NCBI GenBank assembly: GCA_014138095.1
Contig: JACGXE010000001.1
Coordinates: forward strand, 124,001 to 188,000
Direction: 5' to 3'
From: Ochrobactrum sp. RH2CCR150
GTDB taxonomy: Bacteria > Pseudomonadota > Alphaproteobacteria > Rhizobiales > Rhizobiaceae
DNA: 64,000 bases
Shown: positions 19,956-28,432 of the stretch, piece after piece
Numbering within the stretch: the first letter of the stretch is position 1
Layout: the number at the start of each line of letters is the position of its first letter
Position numbers and translations under genes: made by a program
Notes under the pieces: model-generated
What the model saw: the letters and a program-made list of their open reading frames with translations, nothing else
Database searches by the model: none
Told to the model about the DNA's origin: nothing

Positions 19956-21524
19956 ATGGCAATCGGTTTCATCAAGAGAATGTTCTCCTTCGGCAAGAAG
20001 GAGGTCGAGGAAAGACCGGTGGATCAACCGGCCCCCGACGCAGTTACCGAAGCCATACCAGCGCCAGAACCGGAAGCGCCCGCTGCGCCGGAAGCGCCGA
20101 AACCGGCTGAAGTACCGGAAGAAGCAGCCGTAGAGGCAAAGTCAGAGCCGGAAGCTCCGATTGCCGAAGAACCGGCAGCCCGCGCCACGCCGGAACCAGT
20201 TGTTGAACCTGTCGAAGCGCCCGCCGAGAAGGTGCAGGAACCTGCGGTCGAGGACGTTGTCGAAGAGCAGCCCGAGCCGGAACATCCTGTCGCGGAAATC
20301 GAAATTCCAATCGAGCAGCCGCCGGTCATGGAACCGGCTGTGATCGAACCGCCATTTATTGAGCCAGAACCCGAGCCCGAGGCCACGCCGGAACCCGAAG
20401 CAGAGCCAGAACCGGCTCCTGCGCCTGTACCAGAACCGGAAAAGCCTGAAGAGCGGAAGCCTGTCGAAATTCCTGCACCCGTTGCAGACGAGCCGGTAGC
20501 GGAAGCCATACCAGAACCTGCGCCCACCAAGCCGAAGAAGGTCAAGGTTTCAAAGGCGGTCGAGGAACAGGCGGAAGAAGCGCCCGCCGCCCCTGTGACC
20601 GAGCCGAAACTGTCATGGTTCGAGCGTTTGCGGCGCGGTCTGTCGCGCTCATCCTCTTCGCTCAGCGAATCCATCGGCGGCATTTTCACCAAGCGCAAGC
20701 TGGACGAAGACACGCTTCAGGATCTGGAAGATGTGCTGATCCAGGCCGATCTTGGCCTTGAAACCGCAATGCGCGTTACTGATGCGCTGGCCTCCGGGCG
20801 CTATGGCAAGGATGTTTCGAGCGATGAAGTGCGCTCGATCATGAGCACGGAAATCGAGAAAGTGCTCGGCCCCGTCGCCAAGCCGCTGGAACTCGACCTT
20901 TCGCACAAGCCCCATGTCATTCTGGTTGTCGGCGTCAACGGCACCGGCAAGACAACGACCATCGGCAAGCTCGCGGCAAAGCTGACAGCGGGCGGCCTCA
21001 AGGTCATGCTCGCAGCGGGCGATACTTTCCGTGCAGCAGCCATCGAACAGTTGCATATCTGGGGCGAGCGCACAGGCGCACCCGTTGTCTCGTCCAAGCT
21101 CGGCGCAGATGCGGCGGGACTTGCCTATGACGCTTGGGAAAAAGCACGCGACGCAGGCAGCGACGTGCTCATCATCGATACAGCCGGACGCTTGCAGAAC
21201 AAGGCCGAACTGATGGATGAGCTTGCCAAGATCGTGCGCGTGCTCGGCAAGCACGACCCGGAAGCACCGCACACGGTGCTGCAAACACTCGACGCCACGA
21301 CGGGCCAGAACGCGCTCAATCAGGTCGAAATCTTCAAGAATATCGCTGGTGTAAACGGGCTGGTCATGACCAAGCTTGACGGCACGGCACGGGGCGGCAT
21401 TCTTGTCGCCATCTCGGCCAAGCACAAGCTGCCGGTCTATTTCATCGGTGTCGGCGAAGGCGTCGATGACCTCGAACCATTTGCGGCCAATGAATTTGCC
21501 CGCGCCATTGCAGGAGTTGCCTGA
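19956..21524 (+). CDS. ftsY: signal recognition particle receptor FtsY
   Basis: FtsY docks ribosome-SRP complexes at the inner membrane for co-translational insertion. The 522-residue protein has three parts: a basic amphipathic start ([15 protein letters not shown]), a long acidic A domain of about 200 residues made almost entirely of Pro, Glu and Ala repeats, and the NG GTPase domain from about residue 218. GTPase motifs seen are [10 protein letters not shown] at 326-335, [17 protein letters not shown] and [10 protein letters not shown], with the closing [12 protein letters not shown]. It lies 32 bp after mtaB and overlaps yciB by one base. Confidence 0.96.
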   Translation: MAIGFIKRMFSFGKKEVEERPVDQPAPDAVTEAIPAPEPEAPAAPEAPKPAEVPEEAAVEAKSEPEAPIAEEPAARATPEPVVEPVEAPAEKVQEPAVEDVVEEQPEPEHPVAEIEIPIEQPPVMEPAVIEPPFIEPEPEPEATPEPEAEPEPAPAPVPEPEKPEERKPVEIPAPVADEPVAEAIPEPAPTKPKKVKVSKAVEEQAEEAPAAPVTEPKLSWFERLRRGLSRSSSSLSESIGGIFTKRKLDEDTLQDLEDVLIQADLGLETAMRVTDALASGRYGKDVSSDEVRSIMSTEIEKVLGPVAKPLELDLSHKPHVILVVGVNGTGKTTTIGKLAAKLTAGGLKVMLAAGDTFRAAAIEQLHIWGERTGAPVVSSKLGADAAGLAYDAWEKARDAGSDVLIIDTAGRLQNKAELMDELAKIVRVLGKHDPEAPHTVLQTLDATTGQNALNQVEIFKNIAGVNGLVMTKLDGTARGGILVAISAKHKLPVYFIGVGEGVDDLEPFAANEFARAIAGVA

Positions 21525-22186
21525 TGGAGCACCCCGTCTTCGAACGCGATCCGTCGCAGAAGAGCGAAGTCGAGCGCAGGCAGGTACCGCCGCTTCTCAA
21601 GCTGGTGCTGGAGCTGGGGCCGCTTCTGGTGTTTTTCTTCGCCAATGCGCGCGGCGAAACGCTGATCGAACGCTTTCCGGCGCTGGCCTCCATCGGCGAG
21701 CCGATCTTTCTGGCCACCGCCCTTTTCATGGTCGCGACTGTGATTGCGCTTGGCATCTCATGGGCATTGACGCGCACGCTGCCCATCATGCCGCTCATTT
21801 CCGGCATCGTTGTTCTGGTGTTCGGCGCGCTGACGCTCTGGCTGCACAACGACACCTTCATCAAGATGAAGCCCACCATCGTCAACACGATGTTCGGTGC
21901 GATTCTCCTCGGCGGATTGTTCTTCGGCAAATCGCTTCTGGGCTATGTGTTTGATTCGGCCTTCCGGCTTGATGCCGAGGGCTGGAAGAAGCTTACCTTC
22001 CGCTGGGGCCTGTTCTTCATCTTTCTGGCCGTCGCCAACGAAGTTGTCTGGCGCAATTTCTCCACCGATGCGTGGGTTTCGTTCAAGGTCTGGGGCATCA
22101 TGCCCATCACCGTTGTCTTCACGCTTTTACAAATGCCGCTTATCCAGAAGCATTCATTGACAGAGGACAATAAGCCCGCATCATAG
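21524..22186 (+). CDS. yciB: septation/intracellular septation protein A (YciB/IspZ family)
   Basis: YciB-family inner-membrane proteins are needed for normal envelope and septum formation; the biochemical role is not established. The 220-residue protein has about five or six hydrophobic helices and the family motifs [16 protein letters not shown] near residue 30, [54 protein letters not shown] and [20 protein letters not shown]. The ATG overlaps the ftsY TGA by one base, which suggests coupled translation in the dapF-mtaB-ftsY-yciB operon. Confidence 0.93.
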   Translation: MEHPVFERDPSQKSEVERRQVPPLLKLVLELGPLLVFFFANARGETLIERFPALASIGEPIFLATALFMVATVIALGISWALTRTLPIMPLISGIVVLVFGALTLWLHNDTFIKMKPTIVNTMFGAILLGGLFFGKSLLGYVFDSAFRLDAEGWKKLTFRWGLFFIFLAVANEVVWRNFSTDAWVSFKVWGIMPITVVFTLLQMPLIQKHSLTEDNKPAS

Positions 22187-22220
22187 TCATACGAACAGTG
22201 GGAATTGAAGGAATCGCGGC

Positions 22221-23003
22221 ATGGTCGAAATCGCACAACAGCTTGATATCGAACAATTCATCTGCCGCAGTGACAATTATGGTGTCCTGATCCACGACCC
22301 GGTCAGTGCGCTGACTGCGGCCATCGATGCGCCCGACGCCCATGCCATTGAAGCAGCGCTTGAACGGCGCGGCTGGACGCTGGATTTCATCTTTACCACA
22401 CATCATCACCTCGACCATGTCGAGGGCAATGCTGCGCTGAAAAAGAAATTCGGCCTCAGCATCATCGGCCCGGCAGTTGAAGAGAGCAAAATCCCCGGCA
22501 TCGACCGAACGGTTCGCGACGGCGACGAATTCACCTTTGGGCTCTTCAAGGTCAGGGTTATCGCGACGCCGGGCCATACGGCGGGCGAGATTTCCTATTA
22601 CATCCCGGACGCCAAGGCGGTTTTCACCGGAGATACGTTGTTTGCGCTTGGCTGCGGACGACTTTTCGAGGGAACACCCGCTACAATGTTTCAGTCGCTG
22701 CAAAAGCTGGTCGCCCTGCCCGGCGATACTGCCGTCTATTGCGGCCATGAATATACCGAAAGCAATGCGCGTTTTGCGCTGACCATCGATCCGGATAATT
22801 CCGCACTGAAAGAACGGGCGCTGGAAATCGGACGCCTTCGCGCTGCCGACAAAATGACCTTGCCGTCGAGCATCAGCCTCGAAATGGCCACCAATCCTTT
22901 CCTGCGCTGGCATGATAGCCGCATTCGTGCCCGCCTTGGCATGCAGGATGCGCCCGACGAAGCCGTGTTTGCAGAGATTCGCAAGCGCAAAGACATGTTT
23001 TAG
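22221..23003 (+). CDS. gloB: hydroxyacylglutathione hydrolase (glyoxalase II)
   Basis: Glyoxalase II hydrolyses S-lactoylglutathione to D-lactate and glutathione, completing methylglyoxal detoxification. The 260-residue protein is a metallo-beta-lactamase-fold enzyme with the binuclear site THHHLDHVEGN near residue 55, TPGHTAGEISYY, FTGDTLFALGCGRLFEG and the glutathione-side YCGHEYTESNARFA. The C-terminal helix-rich part with NPFLRW is typical of GloB. GAAGGAATC precedes the ATG at 22221. It lies 34 bp after yciB and is followed by a palindromic repeat. Confidence 0.95.
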   Translation: MVEIAQQLDIEQFICRSDNYGVLIHDPVSALTAAIDAPDAHAIEAALERRGWTLDFIFTTHHHLDHVEGNAALKKKFGLSIIGPAVEESKIPGIDRTVRDGDEFTFGLFKVRVIATPGHTAGEISYYIPDAKAVFTGDTLFALGCGRLFEGTPATMFQSLQKLVALPGDTAVYCGHEYTESNARFALTIDPDNSALKERALEIGRLRAADKMTLPSSISLEMATNPFLRWHDSRIRARLGMQDAPDEAVFAEIRKRKDMF

Positions 23004-23037
23004 AACCATCGCCTCTGGCGACGGCTCTACACAATTG

Positions 23038-23095
23038 TTTCACGCATAATCTTGTCCGAAAAGTCTGCAACTTTTCGGGATTATGCTTTTAGGAT
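23038..23095. repeat. palindromic intergenic repeat after gloB
   Basis: CATAATC..CCGAAAAGT and ACTTTTCGG..GATTATG form a long imperfect stem with a small loop. The design, if not the exact sequence, matches the dispersed GCATGATC-type palindromes common in Rhizobiales, and the element at 3744-3791. It may also act as the gloB 3' stem. Confidence 0.65.
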
Positions 23096-23104
23096 AAGAC
23101 GACG

Positions 23105-23596
23105 ATGACCTTTTCCCGCTTCAAAAGCCTGAACCGCGCCGCCCTGCTCGGCCTGTCGCTTGTTGTTCTGCCTGCTTCTGCCGGAATCGCTTATGCGGAA
23201 GACATTCTGTCGATCGCCACGCCGCCGGAAACGCCAGCCGAAATCAACAATTTCAAGCTGACGGAAGACCTGTTGACGCGCATGGAAAAGATCCACGGCG
23301 AACTGGAACGGATGCAGCTTTCGCCCACCTCGGAAGAGGGGCAGGATGCGCAGCCTTCGATGGATTCCATGGTGAAAAGCATCGAATCGCGCCCACAGGT
23401 CGTCGAACTGATGAAAGCGCAGAGCATTGCGCCGCGTGATTATCTTCTCGCCTATTTCGCCATGATGAGTGCCCTTGCCGCAGTCGACGCGGAAGAAGAA
23501 GACCAGCTTGTCGACGAAGTGAAGGGAATCAATCCCGAACACGTCGCCTTCGGCAAGCAATACGGTGACCGCATCCGCGATCTGATCGGCGAGTAG
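23105..23596 (+). CDS. secreted alpha-helical protein of unknown function
   Basis: This 163-residue protein is not recognised. The N-terminus (MTFSRFKSLNRAALLGLSLVVLPASAG, cleavage near AYA-EDI) is a Sec signal peptide. The mature part of about 130 residues is predicted helical and acidic, with LTEDLLTRMEKIHGELERMQL, then SRPQVVELMKAQSIAPRDYLLAYFAMM and a C-terminal acidic helix. It has no cysteine. AGGA lies about nine bases before the ATG. It sits alone between two palindromic repeats. Confidence 0.72.
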   Translation: MTFSRFKSLNRAALLGLSLVVLPASAGIAYAEDILSIATPPETPAEINNFKLTEDLLTRMEKIHGELERMQLSPTSEEGQDAQPSMDSMVKSIESRPQVVELMKAQSIAPRDYLLAYFAMMSALAAVDAEEEDQLVDEVKGINPEHVAFGKQYGDRIRDLIGE

Positions 23597-23641
23597 GTCT
23601 CTCCTCGCACCCAGCGCGCGCCCTCATCCTGACCGGTGCTT

Positions 23642-23690
23642 CCCCCTCATCCTGAGGAGCCGTTTTCAACGGCTCCTCAGGATGAGGGGG
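23642..23690. repeat. perfect 23-bp-arm inverted repeat
   Basis: The arms CCCCCTCATCCTGAGGAGCC.. and its exact complement, 23 bases each, surround a TTC loop. A partial second copy of the arm core (CCCTCATCCTGA) lies at about 23621-23632. CCTCATCCTGAGGAGC repeats are widespread between genes in Rhizobiales. It separates two convergent genes and would fold into a very stable RNA stem. Confidence 0.8.
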
Positions 23691-23700
23691 CTGGAGCCAG

Positions 23701-26178
23701 TCAGGCTTTCTGCCTCAACAGTCGCAGCGCATTGATCGTCACCAGCACGGTTGCGCCGGTATCGGCCAGAATGGCGGGCCACAGCCCGGTAATGCCCAGC
23801 AGGGTGGTAACCAGGAAGACAGCCTTCAGACCGAGCGCGATGGTGATATTCTGATGAATATTGCGCATGGTGCGCTTCGACAGATCGACCATCGCCACCA
23901 CATCGCTGACCCGACCATGCAGTACCGCTGCATCGGCAGTTTCGAGCGCCACGTCCGTGCCGCCGCCCATGGCGATGCCAACATCGGCGGCTGCGAGAGC
24001 GGGCGCATCGTTGATACCGTCGCCAACCTTGGCCACGATCTGCCCGTCAGCCCGCAATTCTCCGACAATGCGCTGCTTGTCTTCGGGCAGCAATTCGGCG
24101 CGAACGTCGATGCCCAGATCGCGCCCGATGGCTTCAGCTGTGCGGCGATTATCACCCGTCAGCATAACCGTGCGAATACCGGCATCTTTCAGCGCTTTAA
24201 GCCCGGCAATGGCGTCAACCCGCGGTTCGTCACGCATGGCGATAGCGCCAGCAATCTTGCCACCGGCGACCAGTACCGAAACCGTCTTGCCTTCGTCGTT
24301 GCAGGCAGCGATGCGTGCGGCCAGTTCATCGGGAACAGTTGCCACTTCATTTGCAGCCTTTCGCGACCCAAGAAAAAGCTCGGTCCCATCCGCAACGCCG
24401 GAAACGCCCTTGCCGCCATGGGCTTTGCCCTGCGCGATTGGAGAGAGCTTCAACCCGCGCTCTTCCGCTGCCGACACGATGGCCAGCGCAAGCGGATGGC
24501 TTGAGCCAGCATCGAGCGATGCCGCAAGGCGCAACACTTCATCCTCCGGCAGAGCACCGGCAAGGACATCCGTAACCTTCGGCTTGCCTTCTGTCAGTGT
24601 GCCGGTCTTGTCGAAACAGGCGGCGGTGATCTTGCCAATGGTTTCAAGCACGGCGCCGCCCTTCATGAGAAGGCCGCGCCGGGCGCCCGACGACAGGGCC
24701 GCAGCGATTGCAGCCGGTGTGGAAATGACCAGCGCGCAAGGGCAGCCGATCAGCAGGATCGCAAGGCCCTTATAGATCCACTCGCCCCATTCGGCACCAC
24801 CCACCAGAGGCGGCAGAATAGCCACCAGTGCGGCAACCACCACCACGCCGGGCGTATAATAGGTCGAGAAGCGGTTGATGAAACGCTCGGTCGGGGCCTT
24901 GGCTTCCTGTGCCTCCTCCACCAGCCGCACGACGCGCGCGATGGTGTTGTCCTGCGCTGCCGCCGTGACTTTCACACGCAGCAAACCATCGCCATTGATT
25001 GTGCCCGCAAAGACAGTACCGCCTGCGGCCTTGCCAACCGGGGTGCTTTCGCCGGTAACCGGCGCTTCATCGATGGCGCTTTCACCGGACAGGATTTCAC
25101 CATCCGCCGGCATACGGTCACCGGGACGCACGGAAATGATATCGCCTACCGCAAGGCTGTCGGCAGCAACTTCGGTGGTCGCGCCGTTGCGCTCCAGAAA
25201 GGCCGTCTTCGGGACAAGGGTCGTCAGCGACTGGATGCTGGCCCGGGCCTTGCCCGCCGCCACGCCTTCCAGTAATTCGCCGACAAGGAACAGAAACACG
25301 ACCGCCGCCGCTTCCTCGGTCGCACCGATGAAGACCGCGCCAATGGCGGCAATCGTCATCAGCATTTCGATGGAAAACGGCGTGCCGTTAATCGCAGCCA
25401 TATAGGCGCGCCAGCCAATCGGTACGAGACCGATCAGCATTGCCGCTGTAAAGGCCCACAGAGCGACCGGCGGATAAATATGACCGATCACATAAGCCGC
25501 CACCAGACCGCCGCCACAGATGAGCATTGTGCGGCCCTTATCCGTCCGCCACCATGGCAGGGGCTTTGACGGTGTGCTGGCTTTTGGCGCGTTTACAGAC
25601 GGTGTGTCAGCAAGCGCGGTTTTATAACCAAGCCCCGTCACCTTTCCGGCAATCTCGTCACTGTTTGCGGAGCCGTCGTGATTGACGGTCATGGTCCCAT
25701 TGGTCACGGACACCGACACATCGCTGACGCCCGCAACGCGGCGCACCGCCGTGTCGATCTTCGCAGCACAGGAAGCGCAATCCATGCCTGTCACCTGAAA
25801 ACGGTAGCTGTTGGCCGATGCCGCCATTACCGGTTCTTGCGCTGTTTCATGCTCATGGCCGTGATCGTGATCATCGCCGTGACCATGATCATGACCGCTG
25901 CAGCTTCCATGATCATGGTCATGCGTATGCGTGTGCGCTTCGGCCCGCTTTTCACCAGCCAGCCGTTCGACGCCATAGCCGAGACTGCGCACCTTCTTTT
26001 CCATGCTATCCGGATCGCTGCTGCCATCATGTTGCACGGTCATCGTGCCTGCGGTCACCGAAACGGAGACGTCCTCCACGCCCGGCACGCGACGGATAGC
26101 GGTATCAATCTTGGTCGCGCAGGACGCACAGTCCATGCCGTCCACGCGAAAGCGAATCTGGTTTATTGCCTTATTCAT
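23701..26178 (-). CDS. zntA: zinc/cadmium/lead-type P1B ATPase (ZntA family)
   Basis: This inner-membrane pump exports divalent soft metals at the cost of ATP. The 825-residue protein has two N-terminal heavy-metal-associated domains, each with GMDCASC (Cys17/Cys20 and Cys134/Cys137). A His/Asp-rich linker (residues about 82-112) separates them. The membrane metal site is CPC at 479-481, the phosphorylated Asp lies in DKTGT at 523-527, and GDGINDAPAL follows. The last helix reads ADTGATVLVTINALRLL, the signature of the Zn/Cd/Pb group rather than copper pumps. It diverges from a MerR regulator with a MerR-type operator in its promoter. Confidence 0.9.
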   Translation of the reverse strand: MNKAINQIRFRVDGMDCASCATKIDTAIRRVPGVEDVSVSVTAGTMTVQHDGSSDPDSMEKKVRSLGYGVERLAGEKRAEAHTHTHDHDHGSCSGHDHGHGDDHDHGHEHETAQEPVMAASANSYRFQVTGMDCASCAAKIDTAVRRVAGVSDVSVSVTNGTMTVNHDGSANSDEIAGKVTGLGYKTALADTPSVNAPKASTPSKPLPWWRTDKGRTMLICGGGLVAAYVIGHIYPPVALWAFTAAMLIGLVPIGWRAYMAAINGTPFSIEMLMTIAAIGAVFIGATEEAAAVVFLFLVGELLEGVAAGKARASIQSLTTLVPKTAFLERNGATTEVAADSLAVGDIISVRPGDRMPADGEILSGESAIDEAPVTGESTPVGKAAGGTVFAGTINGDGLLRVKVTAAAQDNTIARVVRLVEEAQEAKAPTERFINRFSTYYTPGVVVVAALVAILPPLVGGAEWGEWIYKGLAILLIGCPCALVISTPAAIAAALSSGARRGLLMKGGAVLETIGKITAACFDKTGTLTEGKPKVTDVLAGALPEDEVLRLAASLDAGSSHPLALAIVSAAEERGLKLSPIAQGKAHGGKGVSGVADGTELFLGSRKAANEVATVPDELAARIAACNDEGKTVSVLVAGGKIAGAIAMRDEPRVDAIAGLKALKDAGIRTVMLTGDNRRTAEAIGRDLGIDVRAELLPEDKQRIVGELRADGQIVAKVGDGINDAPALAAADVGIAMGGGTDVALETADAAVLHGRVSDVVAMVDLSKRTMRNIHQNITIALGLKAVFLVTTLLGITGLWPAILADTGATVLVTINALRLLRQKA

Positions 26179-26227
26179 GACCTGCCCTTTCGGAGCACTC
26201 TTGAATTGTCCTGAACAAGGTCTACAT

Positions 26228-26244
26228 CCTCTAGTGACTAGAGG
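26228..26244 (-). promoter_or_regulatory. MerR-type operator inside the zntA promoter
   Basis: The 17-bp palindrome CCTCTAGTGACTAGAGG lies between TTGCTC (possible -35) and TAGACC (possible -10) on the zntA strand, with a 19-bp spacer. Overlong spacers with a dyad in the middle are the hallmark of MerR-activated promoters, and the dyad resembles PbrR/CadR sites. Confidence 0.75.
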
Positions 26245-26256
26245 AGCAAGAGAAAA

Positions 26257-26682
26257 ATGATGAGCAGTTTACCCATTGGCGAAGCCTCAAAGGCCAGCGG
26301 CGTCAAAGTGCCAACCATCCGCTATTATGAGCAGATCGGGCTGCTGCCGGTGCCCCCGCGCACGGAGGGCAACCGCCGCCTTTATGACAAGAGCGATGTT
26401 GAGCGTCTTTTGTTCATCCGCCACGCGCGCGATCTGGGCTTTGAAGTGGATTCAATCCGCACATTGCTCGACTTGCAGGATAATCCGGATCAGTCATGCG
26501 CCACGGCCGATGCTATCGCCCGCGCCCGGCTGATTGAGGTCGAGCATCGTATCGCCAAGCTGCTGTCCCTGAAGACGGAACTGCAGCGAATGCTGGAATG
26601 CACCGCCCATGGCCGCATCGACCAATGCCGGGTGATCGAGATTCTGGGCAATCATGATGAGTGCCTGCATCCGGCACACTGA
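26257..26682 (+). CDS. MerR-family metal-responsive regulator (ZntR/CadR-like)
   Basis: This 141-residue protein activates a metal-efflux promoter when metal binds. It has the MerR winged helix (LPIGEASKASGVKVPTIRYYEQIGLL), the wing (RTEGNRRLYDKSDVERLLFI), a dimerisation helix and a C-terminal metal-binding part. Cys81, Cys115, Cys124 and Cys136 and a terminal His pair are the likely ligands; the spacing is like ZntR, CadR and PbrR rather than CueR. It faces zntA and its operator lies between them, so zntA is the predicted target. A start at 26260 is also possible. Confidence 0.87.
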   Translation: MMSSLPIGEASKASGVKVPTIRYYEQIGLLPVPPRTEGNRRLYDKSDVERLLFIRHARDLGFEVDSIRTLLDLQDNPDQSCATADAIARARLIEVEHRIAKLLSLKTELQRMLECTAHGRIDQCRVIEILGNHDECLHPAH

Positions 26683-26686
26683 GGCT

Positions 26687-27502
26687 CTAGTTCACCTTCT
26701 CGAAGCGCGAGGCGGAAATCTTGAGTGTTCCAATCTGCGTACCGATTCGCGCAACGACCGGCGCATAGATGCCCGAATCGCCCAATGAGGCGAAGGAAAC
26801 ACTGATCCGGCTTTTATTGGCCAGATAGTCGATCGACTTCTTGCCCTTCTGATAGCCGGAAATCGGAATGAACTTCGCCGAGCAGATGACCGACTCGCCG
26901 GTAAAGCCATCGGCGGTGAACGATTCGGTGCCGTTGAAGGAAAGCTTGATATCGGCCCGCGTCTGCCCGTCAAACACGCTCAGCGTGCGATTGCAGACCG
27001 AACTTGGGTCAGTGGCGGGAATCATCAGTGCACTTAGCGCATCGCTGACATTCAGCAGATCCTGCGGTGACGTTTCCACCCATGGATCGCGCTTTTTCAC
27101 CGGGGGCTGGTTTTCCGCAGCCACGACATTGCCATTGGCAAATCGGATGGTCGTACGCTTGTTTTTGCGTCCGTGCTTGTAATTGAGATCAAAAGTGCTC
27201 GGGATGACCTTCCCTTTCACCGCATTGCCGGTGACATGCACTGTTCCGGCGGTATCATCGAAAACGCGCGCGAGGCCGGAAGTCTTGAAATTGCCGTTCA
27301 GATTGTATCGGGAGCCGCTAACCGTTGTCTCGGTGGCGGCGCGCGCGATGGAAAGGCCGAAAATCGATATTTCGTAATCGGTTCTGTAGAGATCGTCCGC
27401 CTGTGCTGCCCCTGCGCTCAGCGCGAAACCAGCGCATGACAACAGAACAAGCCCTTTCAGCCGATTCCGTACAGGTTTCGATAAAAATGGCGGCTCGATC
27501 AT
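26687..27502 (-). CDS. DUF3108 domain protein, secreted
   Basis: This 271-residue protein has an N-terminal export signal (RNRLKGLVLLSCAGFALSAGAAQA) and a DUF3108-like (PF11306) body of beta strands: YRTDYEISIFGLSIARA, the FDLNYKHGRKNKRTTIRF strand and ISGYQKGKKSIDYLANKS near the end. The function of the family is unknown; it is probably periplasmic. The ATG at 27502 is chosen because the signal peptide begins there. The same frame stays open upstream to 28138, but that part runs opposite to rpmB and is not coding. It converges with the merR gene with only four bases between stops. Confidence 0.8.
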   Translation of the reverse strand: MIEPPFLSKPVRNRLKGLVLLSCAGFALSAGAAQADDLYRTDYEISIFGLSIARAATETTVSGSRYNLNGNFKTSGLARVFDDTAGTVHVTGNAVKGKVIPSTFDLNYKHGRKNKRTTIRFANGNVVAAENQPPVKKRDPWVETSPQDLLNVSDALSALMIPATDPSSVCNRTLSVFDGQTRADIKLSFNGTESFTADGFTGESVICSAKFIPISGYQKGKKSIDYLANKSRISVSFASLGDSGIYAPVVARIGTQIGTLKISASRFEKVN

Positions 27503-27831
27503 ATTCGGCGTTCCTTTCTGCGTCCCGGCCCGGAAGTGGCGGCCTATGGTTTTCAACCACATTGAGCTGTCAAAAAGTTGCGAGAGATTCTTCGATACAG
27601 TATCTGTGCAACAGGCAAAACCGGCGAAGTTATGATCGCAACGTTTCGTGAAGGCGATGCGAATGCCGTAAAACCGCGCTGTTACGGCATCGCGGCGGAA
27701 TCTCACTTGACTGCAAGCGCTCCTGTCACTATAGAAACGCGACTTTCCCAATAGGCCGCCTGTCCGAAATCGCGCGCCAGCAGCATTAAGTTGCTTTGAA
27801 TGCTTGAATTCGGACATTCGGGTCGGGGCCT

Positions 27832-27876
27832 GAGCAATTCCAGCAAAAGTGCGAAGCATTTTGCTTAGGGATTGCG
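27832..27876. repeat. copy of the dispersed repeat seen at 3744-3791
   Basis: GAGCAATTCCAGCAAAAGTG followed by CGAAGC matches the minus strand of 3766-3791 with one mismatch in 26 bases, and similarity continues weakly afterwards (TTTTGCTTAGGGATTGC against TTTTGCGTAGGATAATGC). Confidence 0.7.
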
Positions 27877-27895
27877 AGGAACAGAAAACGAGGGA

Positions 27896-27925
27896 CCTTT
27901 TCGCTTTTCGAAGAAAACGAAAAGG
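27896..27925 (+). promoter_or_regulatory. hairpin in the rpmB leader
   Basis: CCTTTTCG and CGAAAAGG pair, and inside them TTTTC and GAAAA pair around a GAA loop, with one bulged C. The stem is 13 base pairs long and ends 30 bases before the rpmB ATG. There is no T tract. A role in ribosomal-protein autoregulation is possible but is inference. Confidence 0.55.
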
Positions 27926-27955
27926 GCCGGAAACAAAATTGAAGGTGAGACCAAA

Positions 27956-28252
27956 ATGTCCCGCGCTTGTGAATTGACCGGCAAGTCGGTCCAGTACGGC
28001 AACAATGTCAGCCACGCGAACAACAAGACGCGTCGCCGCTTTCTGCCGAACCTCTGCAACGTTACGCTGATCTCCGAAGCACTCGGCCAGAGCTATCGTC
28101 TGCGCGTTTCTGCCAACGCTCTGCGTTCGGTTGAACATCGCGGCGGCCTCGACGCTTTCCTTGCCAAGTCGGACGACAAGGAACTGTCGCAGCGCGCTCG
28201 TCTTCTGAAGCGCCAGATCGCGAAGAAGCAGGCTGAAGCTGTTGCTGCCTAA
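27956..28252 (+). CDS. rpmB: 50S ribosomal protein L28
   Basis: L28 is a small basic protein of the large ribosomal subunit. The 98-residue product begins [29 protein letters not shown], the standard L28 signature, and continues [13 protein letters not shown] and [21 protein letters not shown]. The ATG at 27956 follows GAAGGTGAGACC; an in-frame ATG at 27872 lies in the leader hairpin region and adds unconserved residues. It is monocistronic or reads into yhhQ through two hairpins. Confidence 0.96.
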   Translation: MSRACELTGKSVQYGNNVSHANNKTRRRFLPNLCNVTLISEALGQSYRLRVSANALRSVEHRGGLDAFLAKSDDKELSQRARLLKRQIAKKQAEAVAA

Positions 28253-28311
28253 GCAATAATCCTGAAGGGCCCCTTAGCCTTTCAAATTGGATTTTGCTTC
28301 AGACAGAGCAC

Positions 28312-28347
28312 AGCGCACATCCCGAATGGTTTTCGGAAATATGCGCT
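28312..28347 (+). promoter_or_regulatory. stem-loop upstream of yhhQ
   Basis: AGCGCA.AT.CCGAA and TTCGG..AT.TGCGCT form a long stem with two internal mismatches and a small loop. It is followed 27 bases later by the terminator hairpin at 28375. Together they resemble an aptamer plus expression platform, but no known riboswitch consensus is recognised. Confidence 0.4.
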
Positions 28348-28374
28348 GAATAAAGACAGTCTTGAAGATTTGAC

Positions 28375-28405
28375 AAAAAAGGCTGACAGTTTGTCGGCCT
28401 TTTTT
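28375..28405 (+). terminator. intrinsic terminator between rpmB and yhhQ
   Basis: AAAAAAGGCTGACA, a GTT loop and TGTCGGCCTTTTTT form a near-perfect stem with a T tract. It ends about 27 bases before the yhhQ start, so it either ends the rpmB message or attenuates yhhQ. Confidence 0.85.
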
Positions 28406-28432
28406 GCTGGTTCCATCACCCAGGATAAAAAA

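Larger units (their letters stand above)
27503..27955. other. DUF3108-rpmB intergenic region with repeat and leader hairpin
   Basis: About 450 bp lie between the divergent starts. The region holds a dispersed repeat copy at 27832-27876 and a long hairpin at 27896-27925 in the rpmB leader. The 27560-27830 part contains no supported gene. Promoters for both flanking genes are expected here. Confidence 0.55.

Noticed and set aside
27503..28138. Upstream extension of the DUF3108 frame to 28138
   Set aside because: The extension runs across the rpmB leader and opposite the rpmB start. The signal peptide begins at the ATG at 27502, so the extension is not coding.
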